The translations under genes were made by a program, and so were the position numbers. A DNA stretch of 64,000 nt, from positions 77,370,981 to 77,434,980 of the forward strand of contig OX344762.1 of the NCBI GenBank assembly GCA_947034895.1. The letters are read 5' to 3'. Shown here piece by piece: positions 38,737-51,039 of the stretch. Below the pieces are notes generated by a model that worked only from the letters and a program-made list of their open reading frames with translations, did no database searches and was not told where the DNA came from. Each line of letters starts with the position of its first letter. Position 1 is the stretch's first letter. Source of the DNA: Rhytidiadelphus loreus (Eukaryota; Streptophyta; Bryopsida; Hypnales; Hylocomiaceae).

Positions 38737-39220
38737 TGAAGAACATCATGGTGCAAAACAATTTTCCATGTCATTCTAAACTTTAAAACTCACTAGACCA
38801 AGCCACAAAGGGTATCATGGGCCCAAAGTTCAAATGGCAATAAATATTCATTTTTACGAATTCTTCAAATTTTCAAATTGGAGTAAAAACTAAACATAAA
38901 AAGCTTCATTTCTTTTATTGATCTCAATTTCAAAAAAGATAATTTTAATGGTTAAAATTCAGATCAAGAACAAAAGCAATAAGTTGGAACTACCAAGTAC
39001 ACTAAAAGAAGCTTCTTCTTTGACCAGTAAATTTAGTATCTTCTTGTGTAAATCTTCAATTAGGGGCTTTCCACCACCAAGTGCTATATACACATTCAAG
39101 GAAGTCTCCCAAAAGAATTTGGATGAAAGTCATCCGATTTCCAGTGACGAAAAACTGCCAAGCTGCTGCGTTTGAACACTCGTCCATCAGTCACTGTCAG
39201 GGTTACTAATTGCTGAAAGA
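38737..39220. other. AT-rich intergenic sequence before the ELIP2 promoter
   Basis: No gene or repeat recognised. Confidence 0.4.
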
Positions 39221-39224
39221 GTTA

Positions 39225-39800
39225 CGCACGTACATGCCCCAGGCATTGGACGGCGAGGAATGTGAGCACGTCGAGGAGCGTACGCCGTCCACGCTTGGGC
39301 TTCGGTGGCGAGCTCTGCGAGAGACCACGAGACAGGATTACAGAAAATTGAAAACTTGAATCAGAGGATCCACTTTCACTTTCAGTTCTCCGCCACATGC
39401 CGTTGCCTCTCACCTCGCAATTGCTCTAACGTCCCTGGTGGCTGACCCTCAACCGTAGTGACGCTGCTCATGGCTTGCATCTGGCCATTTCCATGCATCA
39501 TGCCAGGGCAACGGCCGGCCGGTGTACCAGGTGCACACCTCATGATGCAGCTGGGATCATATTTCTCTCGCCTGCGGAACTATAAATCCAACCCCCTTCG
39601 ACTGCTTCTTCACTCAGACAAGTATTCGTCAATAGCTACTGGAGTTTCTCACCACACAGAGACAACGCATTACGTTACATCTGCTTCCTTGTTCATTTAG
39701 AAATAATTGTCTAGGACTTGCTTGCCTGCCTGCCTGCAGCAACGTTACAGCATCCCGAGTGAATTTTCTCTGATCTATTCGAGGAGATTGAACGTTCGCG
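39225..39800 (+). promoter_or_regulatory. ELIP2 promoter region, duplicated before the pseudogene
   Basis: Aligns to 51040-51612 upstream of ELIP3; shared words include CTTCGGTGGCGAGC and TTCTCCGCCACATGCC, and both end AGGAGATTGAACGTTCGCG right before the ATG. A TATA box (TATAAAT, 39581-39587) stands 220 bp before the start codon. Confidence 0.65.
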
Positions 39801-40502
39801 ATGGCAGCTGCAATAATGTCGCAGGTGAATGCTACGGCCAGCTTGGCTGGTGGTCTTACTGCCCTTGCACCTGCGAATAGCCGGCTCAATGCGAAAGTGC
39901 GGGTGGTGGCAGCGCCCAGACTGCCCACGTCGCTAGCAGGCCGAGTGCGATGCGAGGCCGGCAAGGGACTCCGCGAGACCATTGACGAGAACACCAAGAA
40001 AGAGATCACGGAGGGAGACATCAAGAGCAACATGCAGAACAACGAGTCGGAGCAGCGATCCTACTTCGGTGCCAAGCCCACGCCGGGATTCGACCAGGCC
40101 GTCGGGTTCACCCCCCGCCCGGAGATCGAGCGCCGCCCCGAGACGGGGGATAAGTCGTTCTGGAGCGTGTTCGCGTTCGACGGCGCGGCGCCAGAGACTA
40201 TCAACGGACGTCTGGCCATGCTGGGCATGGTTTGGGCGTTTGTGGCGGAGAAGGCGACGGGTCTGACGGTGGTGGAGCAATTGTTCAGCCCGTCCACGAG
40301 TGGTCTGGTGTTCTTCGTGGGCGCCGTGCAGCTGTTCACGTATGCGTCGCTGGTGCCCATCGTGAACGGCGAGTCGACTGACGCGCGCAGCTTCGGCCCG
40401 TTCACAGCGCAGGCGGAGCGTTGGAACGGTCGATTGGCGATGCTGGGGTTCTTCTCGCTGGTGCTCACGGAGGTCATCCGACAGGTCCCCGTCTTCCACT
40501 GA
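39801..40502 (+). CDS. ELIP: Early light-induced protein, copy 2
   Basis: A 233-residue, single-exon ELIP. The domain plan is the same as copy 1: transit peptide, three membrane helices, and ExxNGR motifs in helices 1 and 3. It differs from copy 1 only in the first dozen residues (MAAAIMSQVNAT against MAAMMSQMTSA), an Ala-to-Pro change in the transit peptide (residue 42 here), and Asn-to-Ser just before the second helix. In the remaining coding sequence I count roughly a dozen nucleotide differences. Upstream sequence resembles that of the ELIP3 pseudogene; the 3' flank resembles that of ELIP1. Confidence 0.93.
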   Translation: MAAAIMSQVNATASLAGGLTALAPANSRLNAKVRVVAAPRLPTSLAGRVRCEAGKGLRETIDENTKKEITEGDIKSNMQNNESEQRSYFGAKPTPGFDQAVGFTPRPEIERRPETGDKSFWSVFAFDGAAPETINGRLAMLGMVWAFVAEKATGLTVVEQLFSPSTSGLVFFVGAVQLFTYASLVPIVNGESTDARSFGPFTAQAERWNGRLAMLGFFSLVLTEVIRQVPVFH

Positions 40503-40975
40503 GTATCTTAGAGTATCCTGATTGCTGCCGAGCCCTTGTAATTGTACATTGAGGTCTGTTAATTTGTAGTCGCAGAGCAGCTAGCTAGCCAGCAGCGAAT
40601 TTGAGCTCCTTCAAATTCGAATGTACACTACAATTTTGACGTACTTGACATAATTGGACATTCTGCTTATTCAATTGATCCTGCTTGCATACATGAATGA
40701 TTGTATCTCGGCTTGTGAATGATTTTCTGTGATTGAATGCGATGCGTTAGTGTATCTCATATTGTGGCGTGTTCTTGAGGCCGTGTATCATCGTTTCTCC
40801 ATGTTTTTAATGGAGTTATTGATCACTCTCTGTCCGAAATTAATGAAGATGTTTCGCAACGTACACGAGTTAATATCAGTGCTGCATATATTGCTGTTTC
40901 GATTTTGTATTTACGACTTGTTTTTTAAATTATATCTATCTGTATCCTTACAGAAGAGTAACCACTCTCATTGAT
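40503..40975 (+). repeat. 3' flank of ELIP2, paralogous to the ELIP1 flank
   Basis: Holds the ELIP2 3' untranslated region. It aligns to 27115-27600, with point changes and indels increasing with distance from the stop codon. Confidence 0.75.
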
Positions 40976-41074
40976 AAGCTTCCTCTTAAGTAAAAAATTA
41001 ATTCCGAAAAAAACAGCATTTTTGGTAATTTAGAAGTTTTGGGCATTTGTTCTGGAGATTCTGCATACTTTGGT

Positions 41075-41680
41075 AAGGTGGGGATGAGGAATATATTTCA
41101 TATGCACTAAAGTTCTTGACATTTGGAAATTGAAATGAACAGTGATGGGCTTATGGCCTAATATGTTAACTTGTACTAATGCTTGCAAATCATAGAAAAA
41201 CACTTTTTTCAGAAAATAAAATTTGAAATTGGTTTTGTAGACTTATGTATACGTAGAGGAATTTGAATTATTCTATTTTTCTTTTCTTTTTTTATCAATG
41301 AATGAAAAGTTATGAGGAGTTTTAATTTGTTGTTGGTTATGGATATTGTACTCTAGAATAAACTTTAAAGTTTTTTATTTTACTCAATTTTCAATTTTTT
41401 TTGAAAAAAATGAAATTATAGGATGTAGATTGTTCATTACATCATTACAACCATTGGGATTGACATTTTTCAATTTTGTAACTAAATTCAAGATTAACAA
41501 TTTTGTATTTCGAACCATTGTCTATTTCTTTCTACTTGTTTTTTTTTCTATGTGTAGTACAATTTCAAATGATTAAAAAAATTTCAAGCATGTAGCCAAT
41601 TTACCTTGAAGAATGAATCTATAGAAGCCTCCACCATTTTGGACATTTTTTCATACAAATGTGAGCTTGCAAAATGCATT
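41075..41680 (-). mobile_element. Decayed family A fragment A3
   Basis: In reverse orientation this matches A1/A2, for example TTTCATATGCAC and CCTAATATGTTA near 41100-41170, CCATTGGGATTG near 41452, and CATTTTTTCATA...ATGTGAGCTTGC near 41645. It is diverged and lacks one end. Confidence 0.6.
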
Positions 41681-42422
41681 AACCCAGTGTCGTGATGTGA
41701 GTTATCTAGAAGTTGAAATGACATCTTTATTTGTTAATAAAAAGAGTTTGTTAGAAGTTGGTTGTGTGACACGCTTGGTGTTAAGAGCTTGTTTTTGATA
41801 TTCTTATTAGGCAAGTGGCCAGTTGATAACTGGTTGGTTAGTAGTTCATATCAAGGTTAGTAGAGGGGTAGGATTAGGGTTAGCCAACGGTTAATCAACT
41901 TGGGTTTTGTAGTGGCTACTTGAAGCAAGGGCTAGTCCCTTGTCACTTTCTCTTGTTTTGGAGTGGTTTAGAGGTGTGGGAGGTACTTGGGGTGCAAACA
42001 GTATGTACTTGTGGTTGAATCTTATATTGGAGGAGGCATCCATGTGGGAGTTTTGTGTTGTGTTTTGATAGAGTATTGGATCAAGGCAAGATTTTCAATC
42101 TAAGTTCTTGGGAAATTGTTCTTGGAAAATTGTTCTTGGAAAATTGATCTACTGTGATACCAAGTTTGATATCTAAATCTATTATGAAGAAGGAGATATG
42201 AAGTCGCAAAGTGAAGGTGTTTGAAATTTAAGGTAGCTAAGGAAGATGCATCGAGGAGTTTAGATCTTATTGAGTTTTTGTTTTATAGCTATGAAACTTA
42301 GAGGGTATCTTTATTCACTCACTTTTTTTCTTTTGTCAAAATCTTGACTATTATGGACATGTTATCTATGAGCAATGCACAAGAATACAACTAGGGTAGA
42401 AACCATAATAAAGCAAAGTTAG
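41681..42422. other. AT-rich spacer without recognised features
   Basis: No gene, RNA or clear repeat seen. Confidence 0.4.
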
Positions 42423-42770
42423 AGTGAGGAAATGTCCACCAATGTTAGATATTATCTTGGATTAGGATGAAATTTGGTATGTGAGGATTTGGTTAGTTGA
42501 TTTATTGTTTAAAAAAATTTCAAAATATTTGGAGAGATTGTCCATAAGATACACTAGGTCAAAGTAGTTATGCAAGTTTAGGGTATCTTAGGAAGGGCAT
42601 AAAGTGAGTAGTAGGGAAATGTCCACCAAAGTTGGACAATGTCTTGGATTAAGGTCAAATTTGGTATATAAGGAGTTGATAAGTTTATCTAATTTTTAGA
42701 AAAAATTTAAAGCATTTGAATAAACTATCGATAAAATATGGTAGGACAAAGGTAGCTGTGCACCTATGCT
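42423..42770 (+). repeat. Two diverged tandem units of about 187 bp
   Basis: GAAATGTCCACCAA recurs at 42429 and 42616, followed in both by TTAGATATT/TTGGACAAT and an ATTTGGTAT word. Non-coding. Confidence 0.5.
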
Positions 42771-42950
42771 GGTTAGTTGAGTTATGGCGAGAATTATAGG
42801 ATTGGGATTTGGATAAACATGAGTTGGGATGAGGTTTAGGGTTGTTTAGGAACTTGATGGTACAAAGTGACTCGACACAAAGCATCTCCACAACTAAGAC
42901 CTTGTGTTATTCCGAACATACTTGAAAAATATTGTGACACCGGTTTTCGC

Positions 42951-43172
42951 AGGGCCCCAAAAGGATTTCTATGTATTCCAAAGTTCACACCTTGCAATCC
43001 ATGTGGTGGAAATTTTTGAAATTTTTTCCATGTGTTCTAAAGTTATCACACTATAAGATCCTATGGTTACTTGTGTCCAAAAATGTTTTTCTTTCAAAAT
43101 TTGGTACTTGTACTAGAAATGGCAATTTGGGAGAATTTTTGATGAAAACATTGTGACAATCCTTTAGGAGTT
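42951..43172 (+). mobile_element. Family B fragment B3
   Basis: Matches the right third of B2, including a TTGCAATC word and AAGATCCTATGGTTA, and ends CAATCCTTTAGGAGTTAA. The left part is missing. Confidence 0.55.
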
Positions 43173-45231
43173 AAAGACAATCTTTTATTTACAATCATAT
43201 CATTATTAACATTTGTTGGGGGGGACCTATTGCCCCCCCCCCTCAAATCAAGAGTCCTCCATACTTGCTTGCCCAATGAGTCTCCAAAAACTTTGACAAC
43301 TTGTCACAGCTAGCCAATGATCTTCCATATATTATAACTAAAGTCTCCCCCCCAAGTATATAGGGAAGAATAATACCTCCACCTGGGGGAGCCAATCTGC
43401 TAGTTTAACAATGTTATGATTTGAAAATGCTTCACAAATCAAGGGTTATGTATATTTTGGGGATTAATTTTTGTTACTAAGATATTTTTTTGCAAGCTCA
43501 AATGAAAAAAAAATAGAAAATTTGATGATGAAAAGTTGAAACCTTGATGATAATACTTTAATTAAACCAGTAGTCTTAGTGCTTGTAAACACAATAAACG
43601 TACAGATTGAACAAGAATGTAAGTTGAAAGTAAGGAATCAGCCTTAAGTTGTGTGAGGAAGGTTAGAGCATCTCATCCTTTGAAAAACTATACTTTTCAA
43701 GATACCTGGGGCTGAAAAAGACCTTGTTCAAATGTTTAGAATATTATGAATGCTACCTGAAGCAGTAGTCAGATAATTGTTCATCCTTTAATCTAAATTT
43801 TATTTAAAGAAATTCAATATCATCAAACTTTCAAAATTCATTACGTTTTTACCAATAAAATTTGAAATAAAAAATTGGTTATAAAATTTTGATTGTAGAT
43901 TGATTATTAGTGATTTAGTGATCTTCAAAAGAATTTCACCCCCATTAAGTTTACAATGTTATTTGAAGTAATAGGGAATTTTTGTAATAAAGGTTATTCT
44001 TTGAACAAGACAAAACATTGATCACTATGAAGTTGTTAGTTCATCATCTAGAATATGACCTTCAAAGTGCTTTAAAGTTAATGATGTTGTGTTCATGTCT
44101 AGATCAATAGGATTTCAAATGAATTTGTTGAAAACTCCGTTGAAAAGTATAGTGGTTGTATTTTCATTAAGTGATTTCAAGAAATAAAATAAACAAGTAA
44201 TTACACTCCTAGAGGGATTAAGTTTTAGTAGTCTTACATCTTTAAGAAGATTGTACCTTAGGAAGATAAAGCATAAATTTTTTTTCTAAATAGGAGAACT
44301 AAAAAAATGCTAAATCTCAAGAAACTAGATACTTTGATGTTTTAATTTGTAAAAAATAGAGAAAAGATTAATCAAATCAAATCAAAATTATCTATATAAA
44401 TGGGTATTCACCAAAAGAACCACCCAAACAATATTTTACATGTTTTGAAATGGAAACAAAAAGAAGCTTACTTTGTGAACTTCTATAAAATATATAATTA
44501 ACTATTTTTAGAATCTTTTGAGACAGTAGTTTCAAATTCATTTTTTAGGGTCATTTGGAAGAAAAACATGCCATTTTTGTCTCAAAAGGGCCTAGCACTA
44601 TAAGTACCAAAACTTCTAAAATTATTATTTTTAAATGAAATAAAACATGGATAATTTATAAAGTATTCAAAATAATATGTGTGAAAATAGAGACCAAGAA
44701 AATTTTATTTCCAAAAGTTATGCATAAAAAGAGCAATAAAGATGCCAAGAAAATAAATACTTTGATGTTTGATTTTTAGAAAATAGTAAAAAAATTCAAA
44801 AACAACAACTAAAGAATCCCATTTTTCCTAACTTAAGATGCTCCTTCTCAACCATTTGCATCTACGGAAAAAAAATTGTGTTTTCTACACTTGTGCAAAA
44901 GTGAGCACTTTATTGCTTTTAGAAAATCTCTTCATATGATTTTGTAACTTCAAAAGAAGTCCTTAGACTATGAATTCTATCCCAATTTTTACCTTCACAT
45001 TTGCATTTTTGTGTTAAAAATAGTACTAGCCCCTCCCTCCAAACAAAGAAGGTTGACATTCAATTAGAGGCAATTTTAAAATAGTAAACTAATTTTGTAA
45101 ATTGAAAAATATAACTCAATGTCTACAACTACCACATGTACCTTCATGTCAAATTTCATAAAAAACAAATATATGACACAAAAGTTATGAATGAAAATCC
45201 ACCTATCGAAGGTTGAGGGGACAAATAAAAG

Positions 45232-45484
45232 GACAAGTGTTTCATTTAACAACCCAATAGTACACACATCCAAATGGTAAGTTTGACAAAAATTTGGGGC
45301 TATTTTTGGTCAATAATTTTTTGGTGAAAAATGCCCCCAAAATTAGCCAAGATGTATATTGATAGTCATAAGTACCTTACTTATGAATCTTGAGGCAGTT
45401 GGAGTTAGAACACAAAAGTTATGACCAAAAGACAAATCCATATTTAGAATGTGTAACAAAATAGTACAAGTGGTTCTTGTAATC
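45232..45484 (+). mobile_element. Two solitary family D ends
   Basis: GGACAAGTGTTTCATTTAAC (45232) and ACAAGTGGTTCTTGTAATCA (45463) resemble the right end of D2, in the same orientation, without matching left ends. Remnants of D elements. Confidence 0.4.
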
Positions 45485-45499
45485 ACCTTCCAATACATT

Positions 45500-45871
45500 A
45501 TTTTTTCAAGAAGATGCTATGATTGCCCACAAAACAAGAAGTTCAAAAACCTTCACCTCACTAATCCAAATGGTATGAATTAAAGCTTTTCATTTAAACA
45601 AATATATAATAAGTAAGAAACAATTTAAAAAAAAAATTATTTCAAATTTTTTGTGAATTTCTTTTACTACCTAGTGAGTTCTAATTTGTACTTAGGGGCA
45701 TAACATTTTCTATTGGTCAATGACTAAAACAAAATGATACTTCCCCAAAGCTAATGATTTTTTCTATCTTAAAAAAAAATTAAGAAAATCACAACAAAAA
45801 TTGAGATTGTAGTTTGAGCCTATCCAAAGTCCATTTTGTCCTTCATAGTGATAATCGGGTTTCAAAGGTTA
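45500..45871 (-). mobile_element. Family B fragment B5
   Basis: Shares ATCCAAATGG and a preceding GATTGC/AAGAA pattern with element E and, in reverse, matches the left end of family B; ends TTTCAAAGGTTAA. Diverged. Confidence 0.45.
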
Positions 45872-46696
45872 AAAATACTTTGCATCCTTTAAACTTGATT
45901 TCTTTGACCAAAAATTTTGAAAAAAGAATTTTGACAATATATGTAGTCCTAGCTTAAAGCAAGAATTTTAAAAAACAATTGGAAGGATGAAAAAATTATA
46001 TTTTGAAGTGTATGAGTCTCTATGATATAGTGGCATTTGTTTGTTGCGCAAGCTTTGAACTTTTGGTCTTTAATCCCTAAAATTGCATGGTCTTAGTGAA
46101 AACTTACTTTTGCCATGAAATATAATTTGTATTAAAAAAAAAATTGTGTATTTATAAATAAAAAGAAGTTATATAATGCATCATAAATTATAAGAAATTA
46201 TTTATGAAGTCCAATTTGAAAAAATTATAAATACCTTAGAAAACAATTTCAATGAAAGCATTTCACTTTGAGACCTGGAAATGCAAAAACCTTGGTGTAA
46301 CACTTCAATTGTGATATTGTAAACTCTATGTTTATTTCTATGTGTTTATTTCTATGTAAAAAAGGGTAGGCAATAGCTATTTCAGTTCATAATATTACAC
46401 ACATTCAAATTTCAGAGGTAATCCATTTTATTAATTATAAAAAATCGGATAATTGGTTGACTAGGACATTACAAGCGTTAAAGTTTGGCACTTACAATAT
46501 AATTTTCTTTTACTTGTATACAACAAGGAACCTTTTGACTCACTTAGACTTTTAGCACCCAAATCATTTCTTGAATTTTTTTGTATTTTTCGTTTATCTT
46601 TAAGAAAATTATTGCATATCTCAATTTTTTTTAATTTGTAGTAATGAAAGTGTTGATTCTTATAAATTCATAGATCACTAGGGGCTGGCCAAGGAT

Positions 46697-47891
46697 GCAT
46701 TAGAGAAATTCTCAGCCCTCTAGAGGGCTGCTCCACAGTGACCAAACCAGTCTATTAATCGCGTAAGAATTAGTAGGGGCACATAGCAGCAGTGCGTTGT
46801 CAGAGTGGATGAATATCATGAAAGACGTTAGAACTCTAGTAATGAAAGTGTATTAGAAGTCTATTTAATAATCAACCGCTTGAACGTACAAGGTAGTTAA
46901 TTGGGAAATAAAGCAAATTCAATGAAATCAAGCAAAATGAAGTGAATTTTCAAGCTAGTTGCCAAAAAAAATAAAAAAATCTTACATTTTCCAACTAGCT
47001 TTTAAAGTCACCTAGTTTAAGATGTTTATCGATGAGAAAAGAATCTCTTTATGTACACATGGGGTGGTAGGAGGTAGAACAACCCATGTGGGATATGTAA
47101 TTTAGAATTTGTAGTTTTTCAACCGCTCATACTTAGTTAAGTTTAAAGTAAGAATCGTGTTAAAACTAGAATTTTAAACCCCATTTAGGCATAGTAAAAT
47201 GAATTTTTTCAAAAAACTTTGAACTAAACAAAGTTGAAAAATCAAACTAGTTTTCATGTACAAAAATCTGTTTGAAGTTTAGAGCCTCAAATAAAAAGTT
47301 ATGGGCAAAATTTGGAGAAGGTTTTTAAAAATGTCAAAGAAAATCTCCCTTTCAACCCCTTTTAGAATTTTATCCATAACTTTTTATTGGAGGCTCTAAA
47401 CATCAAATGGTTTTTTGGATATTCATTTTACTATGTCTAAATGGGGTTTAAAATTCTAGTTTTAACACGATTCTTACTTTAAACTTAACTATGAGCGGTT
47501 GAAAAACTACAAATTCTAATCTACATATCCCACATGAGTTGTTCTACCTCCTACCACCCCATGTGTACATAAAGATATTCTCTTCTCATCATTAAACACC
47601 CTAAATTAATTGGCTTTAGAATCTAGTTGGAAAATGTCAAAGTTTTCTAATTTTTTTGGCAACTAGCTTGAAAATTCACTTCATTTTTCTTAATTTTATT
47701 GAATTTGCTTAATTAACAATACGTTAACCCTGATTATTTAACTACTTATACTTGAATTTTGAACCACTGACAGTCGTCGGATATCGTGAATTCGCGACTT
47801 CCTGTGATCAACTATAGGGGAAAAACAAATCATTAAGCAAAGTTAAATGTAATTTTGGGGTCCTCCGGAGGGCTAAGAATTTCTCTAATGA
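46697..47891. mobile_element. 1.2-kb foldback element, family C, copy C3
   Basis: The element is almost one long palindrome, centred near 47340. Outer ends read GCATTAGAGAAATTCTCAGC and, inverted, CATTAGAGAAATTCTTAGCC. Paired blocks include ATGAAGTGAATTTTCAAGCT (46939) with its complement near 47672, GGTTTAAAATTCTAGTTTTA (47444) with its complement near 47160-47185, and AATAAAAAGTTATGG (47290) with its complement near 47367. A transcript would fold into a hairpin with arms of several hundred bases. No coding frame. Confidence 0.75.
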
Positions 47892-48701
47892 ATGAGTAGA
47901 ATTGTGTGGATAAAACATCTATGCAAAGTTGTTTGTTTGTCATCTAAAAAATGATCTTCAAAGTTCAAAGTGCTTAAATAGGAATTAAACTATCTCCTAA
48001 AAAGATGCTACCCTCCTACCAACAACCCCCCCTCTCGAAATTTCTAGTTGTCCAAAATAAATTGAAAGTACTCCCTATGGCATCCAAAATGCGCGAAGTT
48101 TGAAGCTATTTGATTAGGAAATGAAAGCCATCCAATGTGGAAATGGGATGTCATTCAATAATACAAACAAAGATATGAATACAAATTACAAAATACAAAT
48201 ACAGGATTATGAAAATATATTCCATATCGATTGCATTTGAAGTGGAAATTTGAAATTACAAATAACAGTTGGTTCATTTGGTTTTGGTTTTGGGTTGAGA
48301 TTGGCTTGGGTGGGTTTGGAATTTAAGAAAATTATGTGCTTTCCTAATTCCATTAATTAATTCAAGTTTGGAACCTCTGAGTCTTCTAAGTGACTACCTA
48401 CTGAGAAGATAGGTTAATTATCTAACTACACCTTTTGTTCATGTCTAGATGAGCTGGATTTCATGAAAGTTTAGTTGAAAATACATTTTCAACAAGTGAT
48501 TTCAATAAATAAAATAAATACACAATTGTACTATGAAAGGGATTACGAGCCAGTCGGGCCTTCTATAGGAGAATGAAAAGTGTTTGGAACCAGTACTTGA
48601 CGTCTAGAGTCCTATAATTATGCTCATAAGGGAGACAAGGTCTTCCTACTCATGCATACAAATTTCAAAATAATAAATGCTATAATACATGGCATTCAGA
48701 A
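47892..48701. other. AT-rich spacer without recognised features
   Basis: A short run of C residues near 48028; otherwise no gene or clear repeat. Confidence 0.4.
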
Positions 48702-49430
48702 GGGTAGATGCAAGAAACACCGAATGATTTAGGGAGCATTCTGTCAAAACTGCGTTTTTTCTGCCTAGTACTACTAGTACTTGTAGTACTGCAAAACGGA
48801 GCAATCTCAACCGTTGATCCGAAAAATCAACGGCCAGTAGTACTTTTGAGTACTTAATAATAGTGAAATAGTACTCTTTGAAAAAAATGACAGTTTGTCA
48901 CAAAAAATAGATAAAATAGATTATAAATTAATAATAATTAGAAAATCATGAATAAAAAAAAACTAAAAATTGGCCATTTGTAGAGACTTGATAGTGATTA
49001 CATTTCATTAAAAACTAAAAGTTGAAACCATCATAAATGTTTGGAGCGCTATGGGCAAGGGACCTCTATTTGCATGCATGTTAAGGACAAAGAATTGTGT
49101 TTTTTAGAATGCCCTTTAGTGGGCACATGCCCTTCTATTGTGGCAATAGCCCACAACAATCCTAGACGTACATCATCATTTTTGGATGCTCCACAGTACT
49201 AAAACCCCCTAAAACGCAAAGTGTGACAAATTAGGTAAATTACAATTTAATTAAAGGATTTTTTTTCAAAATTTCTCAAAAGTAAGGAATTTGAGGACTT
49301 CCAAGTTAGCCATCTCCAATATAAATTTCAAGTACATGGACTTCATTTCCCAAAAGAAATGGCAAATGACATCTCCGTCATTCCAATTAATTGTGACGCA
49401 AAATAGTACCGGTGTTTCTTGCATTCACCC
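48702..49430 (+). mobile_element. Family D element, copy 3
   Basis: Left end GGGTAGATGCAAGAAACACC; right end, inverted, GGGTGAATGCAAGAAACACC. At 729 bp it appears complete. The cluster ACTACTAGTACTTGTAGTAC lies at about 48770, followed by two CAACCGTTGAT/ATCAACGG words in inverted order. Confidence 0.72.
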
Positions 49431-49469
49431 ATAAATTGTTCTTCGCAGCCTTGCATATTAAACAGGCCA

Positions 49470-50713
49470 TTAACTCCTAAATGCCCAAGGCCTAATTTGA
49501 ACTTATTGGAATTTGCTTAAAATTGAACAAAATGCTAACATTTTGATAAGTTGTATCAGTTTTTTTTGAATTGTAACCGTACAAATTCAAACTATACATG
49601 TTAGAGATCTCATAGGAAAAGAAAACACAACAATATCACTTATATGGAGTGAAAGATTATAACGTTTGACTATGAGGGTGTTAACCCCTAAAGTCCCAAG
49701 GCCATTTTTCTACCAAAACCACTCAAAACTACAACTTTTGCTATGTTCACCTATGAAATGAATTTTTAAAATATTTTTTAGAATCTAACTGTAGGATCTT
49801 GTTCTATGCTTATCTTAAATCACGTGACAAAAAATTTGTGATTTTTGACCGAATAGATTGAAAGATATTAGCATTCAAAGTGGAGGAAAAAAAATTCTTT
49901 CAAGAAGTTGCTATGATTGCACCCTAAACAAGAAACTCCATAACTTTCACATCACTAATCCAAATGGAATGAATCAAAGCTTACCATTTAGAAAAAAATA
50001 TAATATACAAGGAAAAAAATATTTAAAATTTTATTTCATTTATTGGTGAATTTGTTTTGCTGCCCATTCTCCCCCATTTTGAGGTTATTGTGACATAACT
50101 TTTTCTCCTGGGCACCGATTGGAATAAAAATTATATTCTTGGAAAGCTCATAAGTTTACCTATCTTATGAGAAAGTTTCAAAAAGTTTCAATAAAAATTG
50201 AGATCATAAGAGCCTGCCCGAAATCCATTTTGTCCCCCATAGGGACAATGGGACTTTAGGGGTTAAAATTGCTAAAGTAATGTTAAGTCTTTCACTCCTC
50301 TTTTCACAAGTCAAATCTAAAAAGTTAGTGACCCAAAACATATGAGGTTCAAGGCCTTAGAACTTGTATAACTCCAATCAGTTTATGGCTTCTCAAAATC
50401 TACTCCATAATTTTTTTAAATGAATTTTGAATGTGATTTTTTCTCCAAGATCTAGTGTATTTGAGGCTCATTTCCAAGATCTCTCAACACTACGGGAAGC
50501 CAAGATTGCCATGGGTACCCTTGCACAAAATCTTGAATAGAAAAATCACTATCATTTATTTTCAAGATCGAATTTTTGATGCTAAAACTAGACTTCAAGA
50601 AGAATTTTCCAAAAATGTAAACTCCTATTAAAAATAACAACTTGTTTAGGTTTTATTTAACTTCAAAGTTTTGCAAACACCAGATTTGGATACCTTGGGC
50701 ATTTAGGGGTTAA
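49470..50713 (+). mobile_element. TTAA element family F, interrupted by E
   Basis: Left end TTAACTCCTAAATGCCCAAG; right end, inverted, TTAACCCCTAAATGCCCAAG. Without the nested 586-bp element E it is about 660 bp. The left part resembles element G. Non-coding. Confidence 0.75.
49681..50266 (-). mobile_element. TTAA element E (family B), nested in F
   Basis: Left end TTAACCCCTAAAGTCCCAAG; right end, inverted, TTAACCCCTAAAGTCCCATT. Length 586 bp. Its right end, inverted, continues like the left end of B2 (GTCCC, GGGGGACAAA, GGGCAGG), so it is a shorter family B member in reverse. Non-coding. Confidence 0.78.
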
Positions 50714-51039
50714 AACTAGACGACTCTCAAACACAATTCACAAAGAAGTTTTGCTCAGCCAAAAATAACAGTATTCTACGAGTTGGGGACCCATTCTTGA
50801 TTGGTAATGAGTGGTCCGACTACTGTATATGCTAAACTATGAAACACAAACAATTGAACATAGAAATATAGTTCAAAATAGAATAGAATATGGCATCTTC
50901 ATTTTACAAATTGTCCCCACCTGAGCGACATGCTGTGGACTGCAGCTCGCCTTCCAGAGCCAATATAGTAAGTTATTTCACCCAGCTATTTTTTATTTTC
51001 TTAAATCTCATATGGGTCCTATTACTGTAACTGCAGAAA

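Larger units (their letters stand above)
43500..46300 (+). repeat. Spacer repeat copy beta
   Basis: Counterpart of spacer alpha after ELIP1, without transposons I and B1 but carrying other insertions (about 44020-45871). It serves as the empty-site reference for I and B1. Non-coding. Confidence 0.55.

Noticed and set aside
43094..43276. Minus-strand frame next to long C/G runs, possibly a retrotransposon remnant
   Set aside because: Only about 60 codons, no conserved reverse-transcriptase or integrase motif, and it overlaps family B fragment B3.
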